Positions 36,779 through 46,409 are shown, numbered from the stretch's first letter. The stretch is 64,000 nt of DNA from Catenovulum sp. 2E275 (GCF_025515275.1 NZ_JAOPFU010000001.1:62001-126000), one strand, 5' to 3'. A program made the numbers and translations. Notes: generated by a model not told the origin, from the sequence alone.

Positions 36779-37939
36779 TTATTTAAATTCAGCCAAAGCG
36801 TCCGCAACACCTTGCAATGCAGGCTTACCTTCAAACTCAGCATTAAATAATAAAGGCCAGTCTGGTGAGTCATATAAACCAATGATCCAACTGTCAACAT
36901 CGCTAATTCCCCAAACTGTAATGCCGCCGCGCTGAGCACTAGGCACTGTCGTTAAATAAGCAGAAATTACATCGTAATAACGCTTTTTCTGTTTTTCTGC
37001 TATGTCTGGCGTTAACTCATCCAAATTTTCTGCCGTATTCATCCGGATATCCAGCTCAGTAATTTTCACTTTAATCCCCAGATCAACTACTTTTTGAAAC
37101 TGAGCTTTGATGGCTGAAATACCCGGGTAGTTACCGCTGATATGCATTTGGAAACCGACACCATCAATTGGAATATTACGATTCTGGAAATCTTTCACCA
37201 TGTTAACCACAGCGCCGAGTTTAGCTGCACTGCTTGATAAGTTGTAATCGTTATAATACAGCTCAGCGTCAGGGTCGGCAGCTCGGGCTGCAATAAAAGC
37301 ACGCTCAATAAACTCAGCCCCGATATTCTGATACCAGATAGAACCTGAATCACCTGTATTACGGTAATTACCATCATCTAAAAAAGCTTCATTCACAACA
37401 TCCCAGCTTTTTAGGCGGCCAGCAAAATGGGTTGCAACAGTCGTTACATGATTTTCCATCATCTCAATCCAGGCTTGTTTATCGCCCGTAAATGAACGCA
37501 TCCAGCTTGCAGTTTGGCTATGCCAGACTAAAACGTGACCGTGCATAGATAAACCATTATTACTAGCAAAATTCACTAAATTGTCTGCGTCAGTAAAATT
37601 AAAGGTGTCCTGCGTAGGATGCAAAGCATCCATTTTCATAATATTTTCAGCTGATAGCTGATTAAAATGCTGTATAGCTAAATTTTGACGCTCTTCACTT
37701 AATAAAATACTACTACCATAATTACCAGCTGGAACGGCTACACCAATAGGAAAATCAACACCTTCTTTTAAACTTGCGACAGTCACGGGTGTAAATTCTG
37801 TTAATTTTTCTTGTTGATTATTATCTTCTTGTTTATCTGGCAATTTAGATTTATCAACTTGGTGCCCCCCGTCAGACCCACATGCGATTAAGCCAATACA
37901 GGTAAACAATAATAAAGAAATAATCCTTAAATTAATCAT
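36779..37939 (-). CDS. GH10 endo-1,4-beta-xylanase, lipoprotein
   Basis: The 386-residue lipoprotein has lipobox LIAC with Cys20 and a Lys/Gln-rich linker. A single GH10 TIM barrel follows. Signatures are HGHVLVWHSQTASWM, acid/base E184 in DVVNEAF and nucleophile E295 in ITELDIRM, with WGISDVDSWI near the end. It makes the first cuts in the xylan backbone at the cell surface. AGAGGA lies just before the ATG. A terminator separates it from the CBM lipoprotein gene upstream, so it may be expressed less than that binding protein. Confidence 0.94.
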   Translation of the reverse strand: MINLRIISLLLFTCIGLIACGSDGGHQVDKSKLPDKQEDNNQQEKLTEFTPVTVASLKEGVDFPIGVAVPAGNYGSSILLSEERQNLAIQHFNQLSAENIMKMDALHPTQDTFNFTDADNLVNFASNNGLSMHGHVLVWHSQTASWMRSFTGDKQAWIEMMENHVTTVATHFAGRLKSWDVVNEAFLDDGNYRNTGDSGSIWYQNIGAEFIERAFIAARAADPDAELYYNDYNLSSSAAKLGAVVNMVKDFQNRNIPIDGVGFQMHISGNYPGISAIKAQFQKVVDLGIKVKITELDIRMNTAENLDELTPDIAEKQKKRYYDVISAYLTTVPSAQRGGITVWGISDVDSWIIGLYDSPDWPLLFNAEFEGKPALQGVADALAEFK

Positions 37940-37969
37940 AAATTCCTCTTATAAATACGTTTTATCAAA

Positions 37970-38004
37970 TAAAAAGCTAACGACACAATAAGAGTGTCGT
38001 TAGT
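37970..38004 (-). terminator. Terminator between CBM lipoprotein and GH10
   Basis: CTAACGACAC (37977-37986) pairs with GTGTCGTTAG (37994-38003), 10 bp with a 7-base loop. On the minus strand CTTTTTATTT follows, a good T-run. Confidence 0.8.
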
Positions 38005-38041
38005 TCTACAATTGATTAGGTAAAATTTAAGATAAGCTTAA

Positions 38042-39202
38042 TTATTCAACAACCGCTGGCTCTGGTGGTAAAATCTCAAATTCATCAATGATATAACTGG
38101 CACTTTCATCCGTGCTCTCAACATATAGAAACATTGTAGTTGGAGCTTCGGTTGAGGTCGTTTCAGAATCATCAGCATCTTCTTCTGGATAAGGATTAAT
38201 TGTGTATTCACCCACAAGTTGCACCCAATCAGTGTCATTTGCATCTACAACTGCCAAAACTTCTTTATATACAGAGTCTGAATTATCAAAATCATATCTT
38301 ATTGACGCTTTAATCCCTGCCGTAGATATATCTACTAACTTAGTCCAAAAGCTAAATTGATAGGTTTCACCAACAGTCAGTTGATCAATTAGTTCAACGC
38401 CCGGCGCATTCCAGCCAGCCGTCCGACCAGTCGTTTTAAGCGCGTAAGTACCCGCTTTTGCATCTGTGACAGCTTCTAACATAATCCCACCTAAAGGACT
38501 CCAATCACCTATCGTGCCATCATCAAAATTAGTAGTATAAATAGCCTGTGTCGTATTATTATTTTCATCACTTTCTTCTGCTTCACTTATAACAAAATTA
38601 TCAATTAGATAATCAACACCTGCATCTGGACCTTCAACAAAAGCCAGAATTTCGGTTACCGTGTCATCGACTTCCTCATAAGTAAAAGTACCCGTGACTT
38701 CAACCCAATCAGTGTCTGTTGCAGCAACAGCTTCGGTAATCCCATCATAACTGGGATCTACCCCTTCAACCGTTGTTTTCATTGTAATATTAATATTGGC
38801 AGATGCTGTACCCGATAGTTTAACCCAAGCGCTAAAATTATAAGTTTTCCCAGCTTCTAAATAATCAGTTAATACGACTGCAGGCGCATTCCATGACTCA
38901 ATTCGCCCCGAAGCTTTTAAAGCATATACACCATCTTGAGCATCTTGCACAGTGGTTAAACCAATTTCTCCCTGAGAAGTCCAGCCACTTATAGTCCCAT
39001 CTTCAAAACTAGTTTGATAGGCAACTCCCTCAGGAAACTCTTCTTCTTGTTCATCTGTTTGTTCCTCTGTATCTGTATTATCATTCTGATTTTGTTGGAT
39101 AACTTCCCCAGTCCATGACGACTCTTCATCTGTTTCTAAACTACACGCATTCAGAACACCAGTAGCTAGCATGAGAATCAAAACTTTATTAAATTTAAAC
39201 AT
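38042..39202 (-). CDS. Double-CBM surface glycan-binding lipoprotein
   Basis: The 386-residue lipoprotein has lipobox LNAC with Cys20, an acidic/Gln-rich spacer (about 25-58) and two tandem beta-sandwich modules of the CBM4/9/22-like type (about 60-205 and 215-380). Both begin with F-E/D-D-G-T-I and share ALK-(A/T)-(S/T)-GR, WNAP, YLI/YII-D-(N/E)-F. No catalytic domain exists. CBM22-like pairs normally sit in front of GH10 xylanases; here they form a separate protein encoded just upstream of GH10. It probably works like the surface glycan-binding proteins of Bacteroidetes, holding xylan for cell-surface xylanases. AGGAAG precedes the ATG. Confidence 0.82.
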   Translation of the reverse strand: MFKFNKVLILMLATGVLNACSLETDEESSWTGEVIQQNQNDNTDTEEQTDEQEEEFPEGVAYQTSFEDGTISGWTSQGEIGLTTVQDAQDGVYALKASGRIESWNAPAVVLTDYLEAGKTYNFSAWVKLSGTASANINITMKTTVEGVDPSYDGITEAVAATDTDWVEVTGTFTYEEVDDTVTEILAFVEGPDAGVDYLIDNFVISEAEESDENNNTTQAIYTTNFDDGTIGDWSPLGGIMLEAVTDAKAGTYALKTTGRTAGWNAPGVELIDQLTVGETYQFSFWTKLVDISTAGIKASIRYDFDNSDSVYKEVLAVVDANDTDWVQLVGEYTINPYPEEDADDSETTSTEAPTTMFLYVESTDESASYIIDEFEILPPEPAVVE

Positions 39203-39517
39203 ACTCTCTTCCTTTGTTATTTAATTATTAATATATAGTCAAAAAAACACTATCAGTATATAAAGCACCCTCTCAGCATGTCAATATTTTGTTATATTCT
39301 TTTTAACAACAATAAGAAAAATGGATATATTTATTACAAAAAGCATAAATTGCAATATAAAATGAAAAAAACACTGTTTTTTAAGTGTAAAAATCAAAAA
39401 AAAGAGAACAAAAAACATCTAAAATAAAAAATGATTTATTTAACATTAAACTTATGTTGAAAAGTTTTACTAAATTAGTTAGATTCACCTTATTGTTAAT
39501 TTTACAATTATTTAAAA
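39203..39517. promoter_or_regulatory. Divergent control region between CBM lipoprotein and esterase genes
   Basis: This 315-bp gene-free, very AT-rich region drives the minus-strand xylan series and the plus-strand esterase-GH115 pair. It contains the shared box at 39235-39248 and the core AAAAAAACACT twice (39241-39251 and 39365-39375). Confidence 0.6.
39235..39248 (+). promoter_or_regulatory. Candidate operator, ATAGTC box copy 3
   Basis: ATAGTCAAAAAAAC matches the 3173 and 46493 copies at 13 of 14 bases. It lies 33 bases upstream of the CBM lipoprotein ATG. Confidence 0.4.
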
Positions 39518-41464
39518 ATGAAAAAATTACTGCTCTCTTCTGTTTTATTTGCATTATGCGCAACAAGTGCAAATAGTTATGCCGATATTAAATTAGATCC
39601 TCAATACGCCAGTTCAATGATTTTACAACGTAATACACTCAACCTAATCACAGGTTACAGTGACAAGGCAGATACAATTGAACTGCAACTAGATAACCAA
39701 TTGCTGAAAAAAATTGAAGTAGACAAAGGTTACTGGCAAGTTTCACTACCGCCGATGTCGGCTGGCGGCCCGCATCAAATTAATTTAAAAACGCCAGAGC
39801 AAAATATTGAATTAAAAGATGTTTTATTTGGTGATGTTTGGTTTGCCTCTGGCCAGTCTAATATGGAACTGCCAATGCAACGGGTTGGTTTAACTTATAA
39901 CAAAGCGCTGACACAAGATAACTTTCCACAAATTCGCCAGTTAAAAATAGAAAAACGTTCAGCCTATAATGGCCCATTGGCTCAACCTGAAGCCGCGAGT
40001 TGGAGCAGCGCAACCCAGGGTAATATTGGTGGCTTTTCCGCAGTAGGCTATTTTTTTGCAAAAAAACTATATCAGCAAACCGGAGTCCCTATCGCAATTA
40101 TTAATAATGCGTATGGCGGCTCTCGTGCTCAGGGTTGGATGAGTGAAGCCGCGTTAAAAGCATTTCCGGATGATTACCAAACAGTGCAAAATAATCAACA
40201 AGCCGGTTATTTAGATAAAATTCAGCAACAAGATAAAACTAACAGTGACAATTGGTGGCAAAAACTTAATCAGGCAGATTTAGGTAAACAATTTAACTGG
40301 CAACAAGCAAACTACGATGACAGCCAGTGGCGTACCATGTCAGTACCCGGTTATTGGGGCGATCAAGGCACTGAGGATTTTAGCGGCGCAGCTTGGTACA
40401 GAACCCACTTTACTTTAACTGAATCCCAAGCTAAACAAGACGGTTTTTTAGAGTTAGGCCGCATAATAGATTCGGATACCGTTTATATTAATGGCACAGA
40501 GGTTGGCAGTACAGGTTATCAATACCCTCCAAGACGCTATAACGTTGATAATACTGTTTTAAAAGCAGGCGTAAATACCCTTGTAGTACGCATTGTTGCC
40601 CCTTCAGGTCAGGGTGGTTTTGTCCCAGATAAACCTTATCAACTCAGTTTTTCAGATAGTAAAATTAATTTAGCAGGCACTTGGAAATTCCGCTTTGGTG
40701 CAAAAACAGAGAATGCACCTTCTACACAATTTTGGGCACACATGCAGCCAAATGCGTTATATAACGCCATGCTTGCGCCACTTAAAAATATGCAAGTTAA
40801 AGGCGTTATTTGGTATCAGGGGGAATCTAACGCTAGTAACCCAGATAAATACGCCAAAGTATTTCCAGCGATGATCCAAAATTGGCGTGAAACCTTTAAT
40901 CAGCCTGATATGCCGTTTATTTTTACTCAACTTGCTAATTATATGAGTGCAGATAAAAATCCATCTAATGCTGGTTGGGCAGAAACTCGCGCAGCGCAGG
41001 CTAAAGCGCTCACACTCGACAATACAGCCATGATCACCGCAATTGATGTAGGCGAATGGAATGATATTCATCCACTCAACAAAAAAGCGGTAGGCGATAG
41101 ATTTGCGCTGGCAGCGCTGAATACTGTCTATGGCCAACAAGATGCAGTTTACCAAGGGCCTATTTTAAGCTGCGCCAGTCAACATCAAAACCAAATTGTG
41201 ATTAAAGTTGAAAATCCACAAAATGGCTTATTAATCAAAGGTGAGCAATTAGATGGTTTTGCTATTTCTACAGATGGTAAAACCTACCACTGGGCAAATG
41301 CACAAATTAAAGATGCCAATGTTGTGATTAATACACCAAAGGCGAGCCAAATTAACTTTATCCGCTATGCATGGCAAAGTAATCCAGAGCGCGCGAATTT
41401 AATCAATAACCATGGCTTACCAGCCTATCCGGCCGAATTGTCGGTTTCATCAGCTTGTCATTAA
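39518..41464 (+). CDS. Sialate O-acetylesterase-like SGNH esterase, probable acetylxylan esterase
   Basis: The 648-residue secreted enzyme has a signal peptide to about YA (residue 22). An SGNH/SASA domain carries the nucleophile S114 in SGQSNM, the GES block in IWYQGESN, and the Asp-x-x-His-like pair in EWNDIHPLNK. A jelly-roll domain (about 255-400; AWYRTHFTL, FLELGRIIDSDTVYING) is inserted within the SGNH fold, as in SIAE-family proteins. Bacterial members near xylanases remove acetyl groups from xylan. No Shine-Dalgarno sequence is seen before the ATG. GH115 starts 15 bases after the stop codon, so the two are co-transcribed. Acetylxylan specificity is inferred from context. Confidence 0.85.
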   Translation: MKKLLLSSVLFALCATSANSYADIKLDPQYASSMILQRNTLNLITGYSDKADTIELQLDNQLLKKIEVDKGYWQVSLPPMSAGGPHQINLKTPEQNIELKDVLFGDVWFASGQSNMELPMQRVGLTYNKALTQDNFPQIRQLKIEKRSAYNGPLAQPEAASWSSATQGNIGGFSAVGYFFAKKLYQQTGVPIAIINNAYGGSRAQGWMSEAALKAFPDDYQTVQNNQQAGYLDKIQQQDKTNSDNWWQKLNQADLGKQFNWQQANYDDSQWRTMSVPGYWGDQGTEDFSGAAWYRTHFTLTESQAKQDGFLELGRIIDSDTVYINGTEVGSTGYQYPPRRYNVDNTVLKAGVNTLVVRIVAPSGQGGFVPDKPYQLSFSDSKINLAGTWKFRFGAKTENAPSTQFWAHMQPNALYNAMLAPLKNMQVKGVIWYQGESNASNPDKYAKVFPAMIQNWRETFNQPDMPFIFTQLANYMSADKNPSNAGWAETRAAQAKALTLDNTAMITAIDVGEWNDIHPLNKKAVGDRFALAALNTVYGQQDAVYQGPILSCASQHQNQIVIKVENPQNGLLIKGEQLDGFAISTDGKTYHWANAQIKDANVVINTPKASQINFIRYAWQSNPERANLINNHGLPAYPAELSVSSACH

Positions 41465-41479
41465 TTTTTGGGTGATATT

Positions 41480-44359
41480 TTGAATTTATCTAAATTAAAA
41501 CAACAAACCTGCCTGTTGGCAGGTTTATTATTCTGCCTGATTCAACCCGCATTTGCATTTGGGGTACAGCAGTTTATTTATCCAGATACAGCTCTATCTA
41601 ATTCTAATAACAGCATGGAAATTGTTGGCCAGTCTAACGCCAGTATTTTTGTTGCAGCTAATGAAAACAAAGGGGTATTGAGAGCAGCTCAAGATTTACA
41701 GAACGATCTACGAGCAGTAACGGGACAACAATTACCGATCATCCATGACTTAACAGCCGCAACAGGCAATATTATTGTAATTGCCACCATCGGACAATCG
41801 CAATTGCTAACCCAACTTGAGCAATCGGCAAAAATAGATTTAACTGCAATTAATAACCAGTGGGATGCTTATCAAATTCAACTGGTTAAAAACATTTCAC
41901 CCAAGATCAAACAAGCTTTAGTGATCGCAGGCAGTAATAAACGCGGCGCAATTTATGGCACTTATGATATTAGTGAGCAAGCCGGTGTTTCCCCTTGGTA
42001 TTATTGGGCGGATGTGCCGGTAAAAAAAGCGAATACTTTAATTACCCAGTTATCAAAGCCAATTGTTGAAATACCCAAAGTAAAATATCGCGGTATATTT
42101 TTAAATGACGAAGCCCCTGCCCTGACTAACTGGACAAACAAAAATTTTGGCGGCTATAACCATCAATTTTATGTCAATATATTTGAGCTAATGCTACGCC
42201 TGAAAGCCAATTATCTGTGGCCTGCAATGTGGAACAATGCTTTTGCCGACGATGACCGACAAAATATGGTGCTGGCTGATGAATATGGCATTGTGATGGG
42301 GACATCCCATCACGAACCAATGATGCGAGCCGATAAAGAATGGGATAGAGATGGCGAAGGTGAATGGCAATATTCAACCAATCGCCAAAACTTATATCAA
42401 TTTTGGCAACGTGGTGTAAAACGTAATGCGCCATACGAAAGCATTTATACCATGGGTATGCGTGGCCGCGAAGATAGCGCGATGCAAGAAGGCGAAAACA
42501 TTAAGTTGTTAGAAGATATTGTTGCAGACCAACGCCAAATTTTAGCCAAACAAATTAAAGACAAAAACTTACAAGATATTCCACAAGTATGGTGCTTGTA
42601 TAAAGAAGTTCAGGCATTTTACGAAAAAGGCATGCGAGTCCCAGACGATATTATTTTGCTTTGGGCTGATGATAACTGGGGCAATATCCGCCGCTTACCA
42701 ACTCAAGCGGAGCAAGCACGCAGTGGTGGCGCAGGGGTTTATTACCATTTTGATTATGTTGGCGGCCCGCGCTCTTATCGCTGGATGAATGTAACCCCGA
42801 TAGCCAAAATTTGGGAACAAATGCATCAGGCATATGTATTTAACGCCAATCAAATCTGGATAACCAATGTAGGTGATTTAAAACCAATGGAGTTTCCAAC
42901 CGAATTCTTCTTAAAAATGGCTTGGGATCCTGAACAGTTTAATCAAGGTAATCTGGATGAATATGGAATTGACTGGGCAACCCGTTATTTTGGTAAAAAA
43001 TATGCCCGCCAGATTAATGACATCATTAAAGTTTACACTCGACATAATCAGCGTAGAAAACCCGAATTAATGTCAGAAAAGATATATAGTCTGCTTAATT
43101 ATAATGAAGCAGATCGGATTAAAGACGAGTTAGAGTCTTATTTATCGGTCGCTGAATCTATTTACCAAGCAATTGATGACAATAAAAAAGATGCATTTTA
43201 TCAACTCGTTTTACACCCGATAAAAGCAACCACCATTGTGAGTAAGCTCTATTTTGCAACCGCTAAAAATCATTTATATGCCACTCAAGGTCGCTCAACA
43301 GCAAATGATTACAAAAAGCAGGCTGAAGATTTATTTGCACAAGATGCCGCATTAAAAGCAGAATTTGATGCCCTAAATGGCGGTAAGTGGCAACATTTTA
43401 TGGATCAGCCCCATATAGGTTATAACAACTGGAATAACCCAGCGGCCGATACTTTGCCCGTGCTGTATCAATATCAGCCTCACTCTGCCGCCGAAATGGG
43501 CTTAACCGTAACAGGCGAAGCACAAGCGTTTCCACAAAAAGGCAGCTTTGAGCTAATTTTTGATTCAGTTGGCGAAAAGGTAAAAGCGATTGAATTATTT
43601 AACAGAGGATTAGCCGACTACGATTTTTCAGTACAAACCTCTGCCAACTGGTTAATTTTGTCTAAAACCCAAGGTACAGTCACTCAACAAGAGCAGATTA
43701 AACTCGCTATCGACTGGAAAAAGTTATCCGTAGGCAAACACCAAACAAGCATTAGTGTAAAAGGCACAAGTTGGCAAGCAGCTCAAATTAAAGTAACTGC
43801 AATTAAACGCGCGCCAGATTTAGTTAAAAAGGCTATAGGATTTATTGAAGCAGATGGTTATGTTTCAATTAATGCGGCTAAATTTACCAACAGTCAAAAA
43901 GTAGATGGTTATCATTGGGACACAATAACAGGCCTCGGCCGCAGCTCTGATACCATTTCGGTTTTTCCAAAAAGTTATCGCCAATTTACGGCTCATCAGC
44001 CACACCCAAGTGTTGAATATCCGGTGACATTTTTTTCAACCGGCACTTTTGAACTTGAGTTACAACTGTTACCGACTTTAAGTTATTTTCCAGACAGAAC
44101 CCCTAAACTGGGTTTATCTATTGATGATCAACCCATCCAGATACTTGAGCTTGATCTTTCCACCAAAAAATCAGCATGGGATACAGCCGTAAGCGAAGGC
44201 ATACGTAAAGTCAGCACCAAAATCAAGATTAATCAGCCAGGTAAACATACCATTAAGCTACATAGCTTAGATTTATCTGTCGGTGTGGAAAAAATATTAA
44301 TTAATACCGGTGGTTTAAAACCCAGTTATTTAGGGCCAAACAGTAGCAGCTTTAAATAA
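41480..44359 (+). CDS. GH115 xylan alpha-1,2-glucuronidase
   Basis: The 959-residue secreted enzyme removes (4-O-methyl)glucuronic acid from xylan, including internal positions. A signal peptide ends CLIQPAFA. The N-domain has GVLRAAQDLQNDLRAVTG; the barrel carries KYRGIFLNDEAPALTNW, VMGTSHHEPMMRADKEWD, IILLWADDNWGNIRRLP and GGAGVYYHFDYVGGPRSYRW, all typical of GH115. A C-terminal beta domain ends SYLGPN. I chose the TTG at 41480 because GGTGA lies 4 bases before it; a second TTG at 41468 is in frame but lacks a site. It is in one operon with the SGNH esterase, so deacetylation and deglucuronidation are paired. Confidence 0.93.
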   Translation: MNLSKLKQQTCLLAGLLFCLIQPAFAFGVQQFIYPDTALSNSNNSMEIVGQSNASIFVAANENKGVLRAAQDLQNDLRAVTGQQLPIIHDLTAATGNIIVIATIGQSQLLTQLEQSAKIDLTAINNQWDAYQIQLVKNISPKIKQALVIAGSNKRGAIYGTYDISEQAGVSPWYYWADVPVKKANTLITQLSKPIVEIPKVKYRGIFLNDEAPALTNWTNKNFGGYNHQFYVNIFELMLRLKANYLWPAMWNNAFADDDRQNMVLADEYGIVMGTSHHEPMMRADKEWDRDGEGEWQYSTNRQNLYQFWQRGVKRNAPYESIYTMGMRGREDSAMQEGENIKLLEDIVADQRQILAKQIKDKNLQDIPQVWCLYKEVQAFYEKGMRVPDDIILLWADDNWGNIRRLPTQAEQARSGGAGVYYHFDYVGGPRSYRWMNVTPIAKIWEQMHQAYVFNANQIWITNVGDLKPMEFPTEFFLKMAWDPEQFNQGNLDEYGIDWATRYFGKKYARQINDIIKVYTRHNQRRKPELMSEKIYSLLNYNEADRIKDELESYLSVAESIYQAIDDNKKDAFYQLVLHPIKATTIVSKLYFATAKNHLYATQGRSTANDYKKQAEDLFAQDAALKAEFDALNGGKWQHFMDQPHIGYNNWNNPAADTLPVLYQYQPHSAAEMGLTVTGEAQAFPQKGSFELIFDSVGEKVKAIELFNRGLADYDFSVQTSANWLILSKTQGTVTQQEQIKLAIDWKKLSVGKHQTSISVKGTSWQAAQIKVTAIKRAPDLVKKAIGFIEADGYVSINAAKFTNSQKVDGYHWDTITGLGRSSDTISVFPKSYRQFTAHQPHPSVEYPVTFFSTGTFELELQLLPTLSYFPDRTPKLGLSIDDQPIQILELDLSTKKSAWDTAVSEGIRKVSTKIKINQPGKHTIKLHSLDLSVGVEKILINTGGLKPSYLGPNSSSFK

Positions 44360-44370
44360 ATAATAATTCT

Positions 44371-44413
44371 AAAAAAGCGCTTTAACTAATATTTAAGTTA
44401 AGGCGTTTTTTTA
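44371..44413. terminator. Bidirectional terminator between GH115 and acetyltransferase
   Basis: CGCTTTAACT (44378-44387) pairs with AGTTAAGGCG, flanked by A6 on the left and T7 on the right. It works for both convergent genes. Confidence 0.85.
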
Positions 44414-44448
44414 TTTTGGGCTTATATATTTATATTTTTTAAATAGCT

Positions 44449-45042
44449 TTAATCATTCACGTTGCGGATCACCCGGCAAGGGTTACCAACAGCCAAACTA
44501 TTTGCAGGAATAGAGCGGTTAACGACACTACCTGCTCCAATAACTGAATTTTTACCAATAGTCACTCCAGGTAAAACAGTTACACCAGCACCAATCCAAA
44601 CATTATCTTCAATTGTTACTGGCTCTGCATACGTCCTAAAATAAGGATAATCTGAATCTTCACTCCAGTTTTTAACTAAACGCTCATCAGGTTTTACCGG
44701 ATGTGTTGCAGTGCAAATTTGTACATTGGATGCGATTAAGACATTGTTGCCTATCGTAATTTTATTACAATCAATAAAAATACAATTGATATTAATAATG
44801 ACATTATTGCCGATAGCAATATGTTCGCCATAATCACAATAAAACGGGGTGTCTATATGAACGTTTGAGCCAATCTTGCCTAATAAATCAGTTAAAATAC
44901 CGGAACGAATCGCTTTATCCTGATGTTCACTTTGATTATACAAACGGGTTAATTTTCGAGCTTTATCTATCATTCGCATTGAGTCATCATTAGAAGTATT
45001 AAACAACTCACCTGCCAGACATTTTTCGATTTCACTTTTCAT
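44449..45042 (-). CDS. Sugar O-acetyltransferase, maltose/galactoside acetyltransferase type
   Basis: The 197-residue cytoplasmic protein has an N-terminal Mac domain (about 1-55; EKCLAGELFNTSND, KARKLTRLYN) and then left-handed beta-helix hexapeptide repeats (about 70-190). It includes THPVKPDERL with the active-site His and IEDNVWIGAGVTVLPGVTIG. These enzymes acetylate free sugars with acetyl-CoA, often as overflow detoxification. AGGAAG precedes the ATG. It lies alone between GH115 and the intracellular GH43, on the GH43 strand but after its terminator. Whether it acts on pentoses or disaccharides is unknown. Confidence 0.88.
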   Translation of the reverse strand: MKSEIEKCLAGELFNTSNDDSMRMIDKARKLTRLYNQSEHQDKAIRSGILTDLLGKIGSNVHIDTPFYCDYGEHIAIGNNVIININCIFIDCNKITIGNNVLIASNVQICTATHPVKPDERLVKNWSEDSDYPYFRTYAEPVTIEDNVWIGAGVTVLPGVTIGKNSVIGAGSVVNRSIPANSLAVGNPCRVIRNVND

Positions 45043-45362
45043 TCTTAACTTCCTGTTTTATATATTTTTTAGACTTACAATTTGACTAGGTTACACTCCG
45101 TAGCGGGGGTACAAATAAGAAATCTAACTGAATAGAATAATTTATGTCTATCATCATAAAATAGATGATGAAACTACACTATTAACACAATTTAACTTAC
45201 CTTAAGGACAAATCGTTTCATACCTAAGAATCAAGCGTTATTGTAGAATAATGGACAAATTTCAACAGAATTCAACCAGAAATAATTGCAGATATAAAAA
45301 AGCCGACTGGAGTATTAATACTCAGTCGGCAATAAAAGGTTTTAGGCCTTTTAAATGAAACT
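45043..45362. other. 320-bp gene-free stretch upstream of the acetyltransferase
   Basis: It contains the GH43 terminator (45295-45330) and presumably the acetyltransferase promoter. I see no other clear structure. Confidence 0.5.
45295..45330 (-). terminator. Terminator after intracellular GH43
   Basis: GCCGACT...AGTCGGC (45302-45330) folds into a long, near-perfect hairpin with a single bulge. TTTTTT follows on the minus strand. Confidence 0.85.
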
Positions 45363-46409
45363 TTATTTATATGGCTTAATCGTATTTATTTTACCATTCT
45401 CATCATAAGTTAGTTCTGTCATTTTGATTGAGCGAAGATGTGTTTGACCGCCTGATAATGTACAGTCGTGATAAAATAAATACCATTTCCCCTCAAACTC
45501 AACAATAGAATGATGAGTTGTCCAACCTAAAACTGGCTCTAAAATAATCCCCTGATAAGTGAATGGACCGTATGGCGAATCACCCGTTGCATACACAATT
45601 TTATGAGTATCACCTGTCGAATAAGAAAAATAATATTTGTCATTATATTTGTGCAACCAAGGGCCTTCGAAAAAACGTCTATCATTGTCGCCAGCTTTAA
45701 TCAATTCACCGTTTTCGTCAAGAATTTCAACATCACGCACATCTTCACAAAATTCCAACATATCATCGGCCAGTTTAGCCACTTTTGGCAATAATGCAGG
45801 TTGGTCATCTGCTGGATAATGATCCTCCGCAAGATATGTTCCTGATGACCATCTTTGTAATTGGCCACCCCAAATTCCACCAAAAAAAGCGTAATATTGA
45901 TTATCTTCATCCTGATAAATTGCAGGATCAATACTAAAACTATTTTTAATTGGTTCAGGTTGCGCTTTAAAAGGGCCTTCAGGCTTATCACTCACAGCCA
46001 CACCTAAACGAAAAATACCTTGATAATCACGAGCAGGAAAATACAGATAATACAAACCGTTTTTTTCGGCTGCATCTGGCGCCCACATTTGTTTTTCCGC
46101 CCAATCAACGTCATCAACATCTAATACATTACCATGATCCGTCACTTCTCCATCTATCTGATTTAGTGAGAAAACATGGTAATCTCGCATAGCATATTGG
46201 TCACCATTGTCATTAATGGGCGCATCGCTTGCGATATCATGTGATGGATAGATAAAAATTTTCCCATTAAACACATGTGCTGATGGATCTGCTGTAAACA
46301 TGTGATTTACTAAAGGCTGCGCAATTGCAGTTAAATTAGCTGCTTTTTGTAAATCTCGTTCTTGAGTTAATTCTGCGTGACTTTTAGTCGTTTCAATTTT
46401 TGTAGACAT
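45363..46409 (-). CDS. GH43 subfamily 1-like intracellular beta-xylosidase/arabinofuranosidase
   Basis: The 348-residue protein lacks any signal peptide, so it should act in the cytoplasm on imported oligosaccharides. The single GH43 propeller has catalytic acids in FTADPSAHVFN (base), FSIDPAIYQDED (pKa modulator) and RFFEGPWLHKYN (acid Glu). FIYPSHD and WAPDAAEKNGLYYLYFPARD are typical of GH43_1. AGG lies 6 bases before the ATG. It has its own promoter (46473-46500), overlapped by a candidate operator, and shares its upstream region with the NrtR-like regulator gene on the other strand, which is the obvious candidate regulator. Confidence 0.9.
   Translation of the reverse strand: MSTKIETTKSHAELTQERDLQKAANLTAIAQPLVNHMFTADPSAHVFNGKIFIYPSHDIASDAPINDNGDQYAMRDYHVFSLNQIDGEVTDHGNVLDVDDVDWAEKQMWAPDAAEKNGLYYLYFPARDYQGIFRLGVAVSDKPEGPFKAQPEPIKNSFSIDPAIYQDEDNQYYAFFGGIWGGQLQRWSSGTYLAEDHYPADDQPALLPKVAKLADDMLEFCEDVRDVEILDENGELIKAGDNDRRFFEGPWLHKYNDKYYFSYSTGDTHKIVYATGDSPYGPFTYQGIILEPVLGWTTHHSIVEFEGKWYLFYHDCTLSGGQTHLRSIKMTELTYDENGKINTIKPYK

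Noticed and set aside
40757-41155. 132-residue open frame antisense to the SGNH esterase
   Set aside because: It overlaps the esterase catalytic region and its composition is typical of a reversed coding frame.
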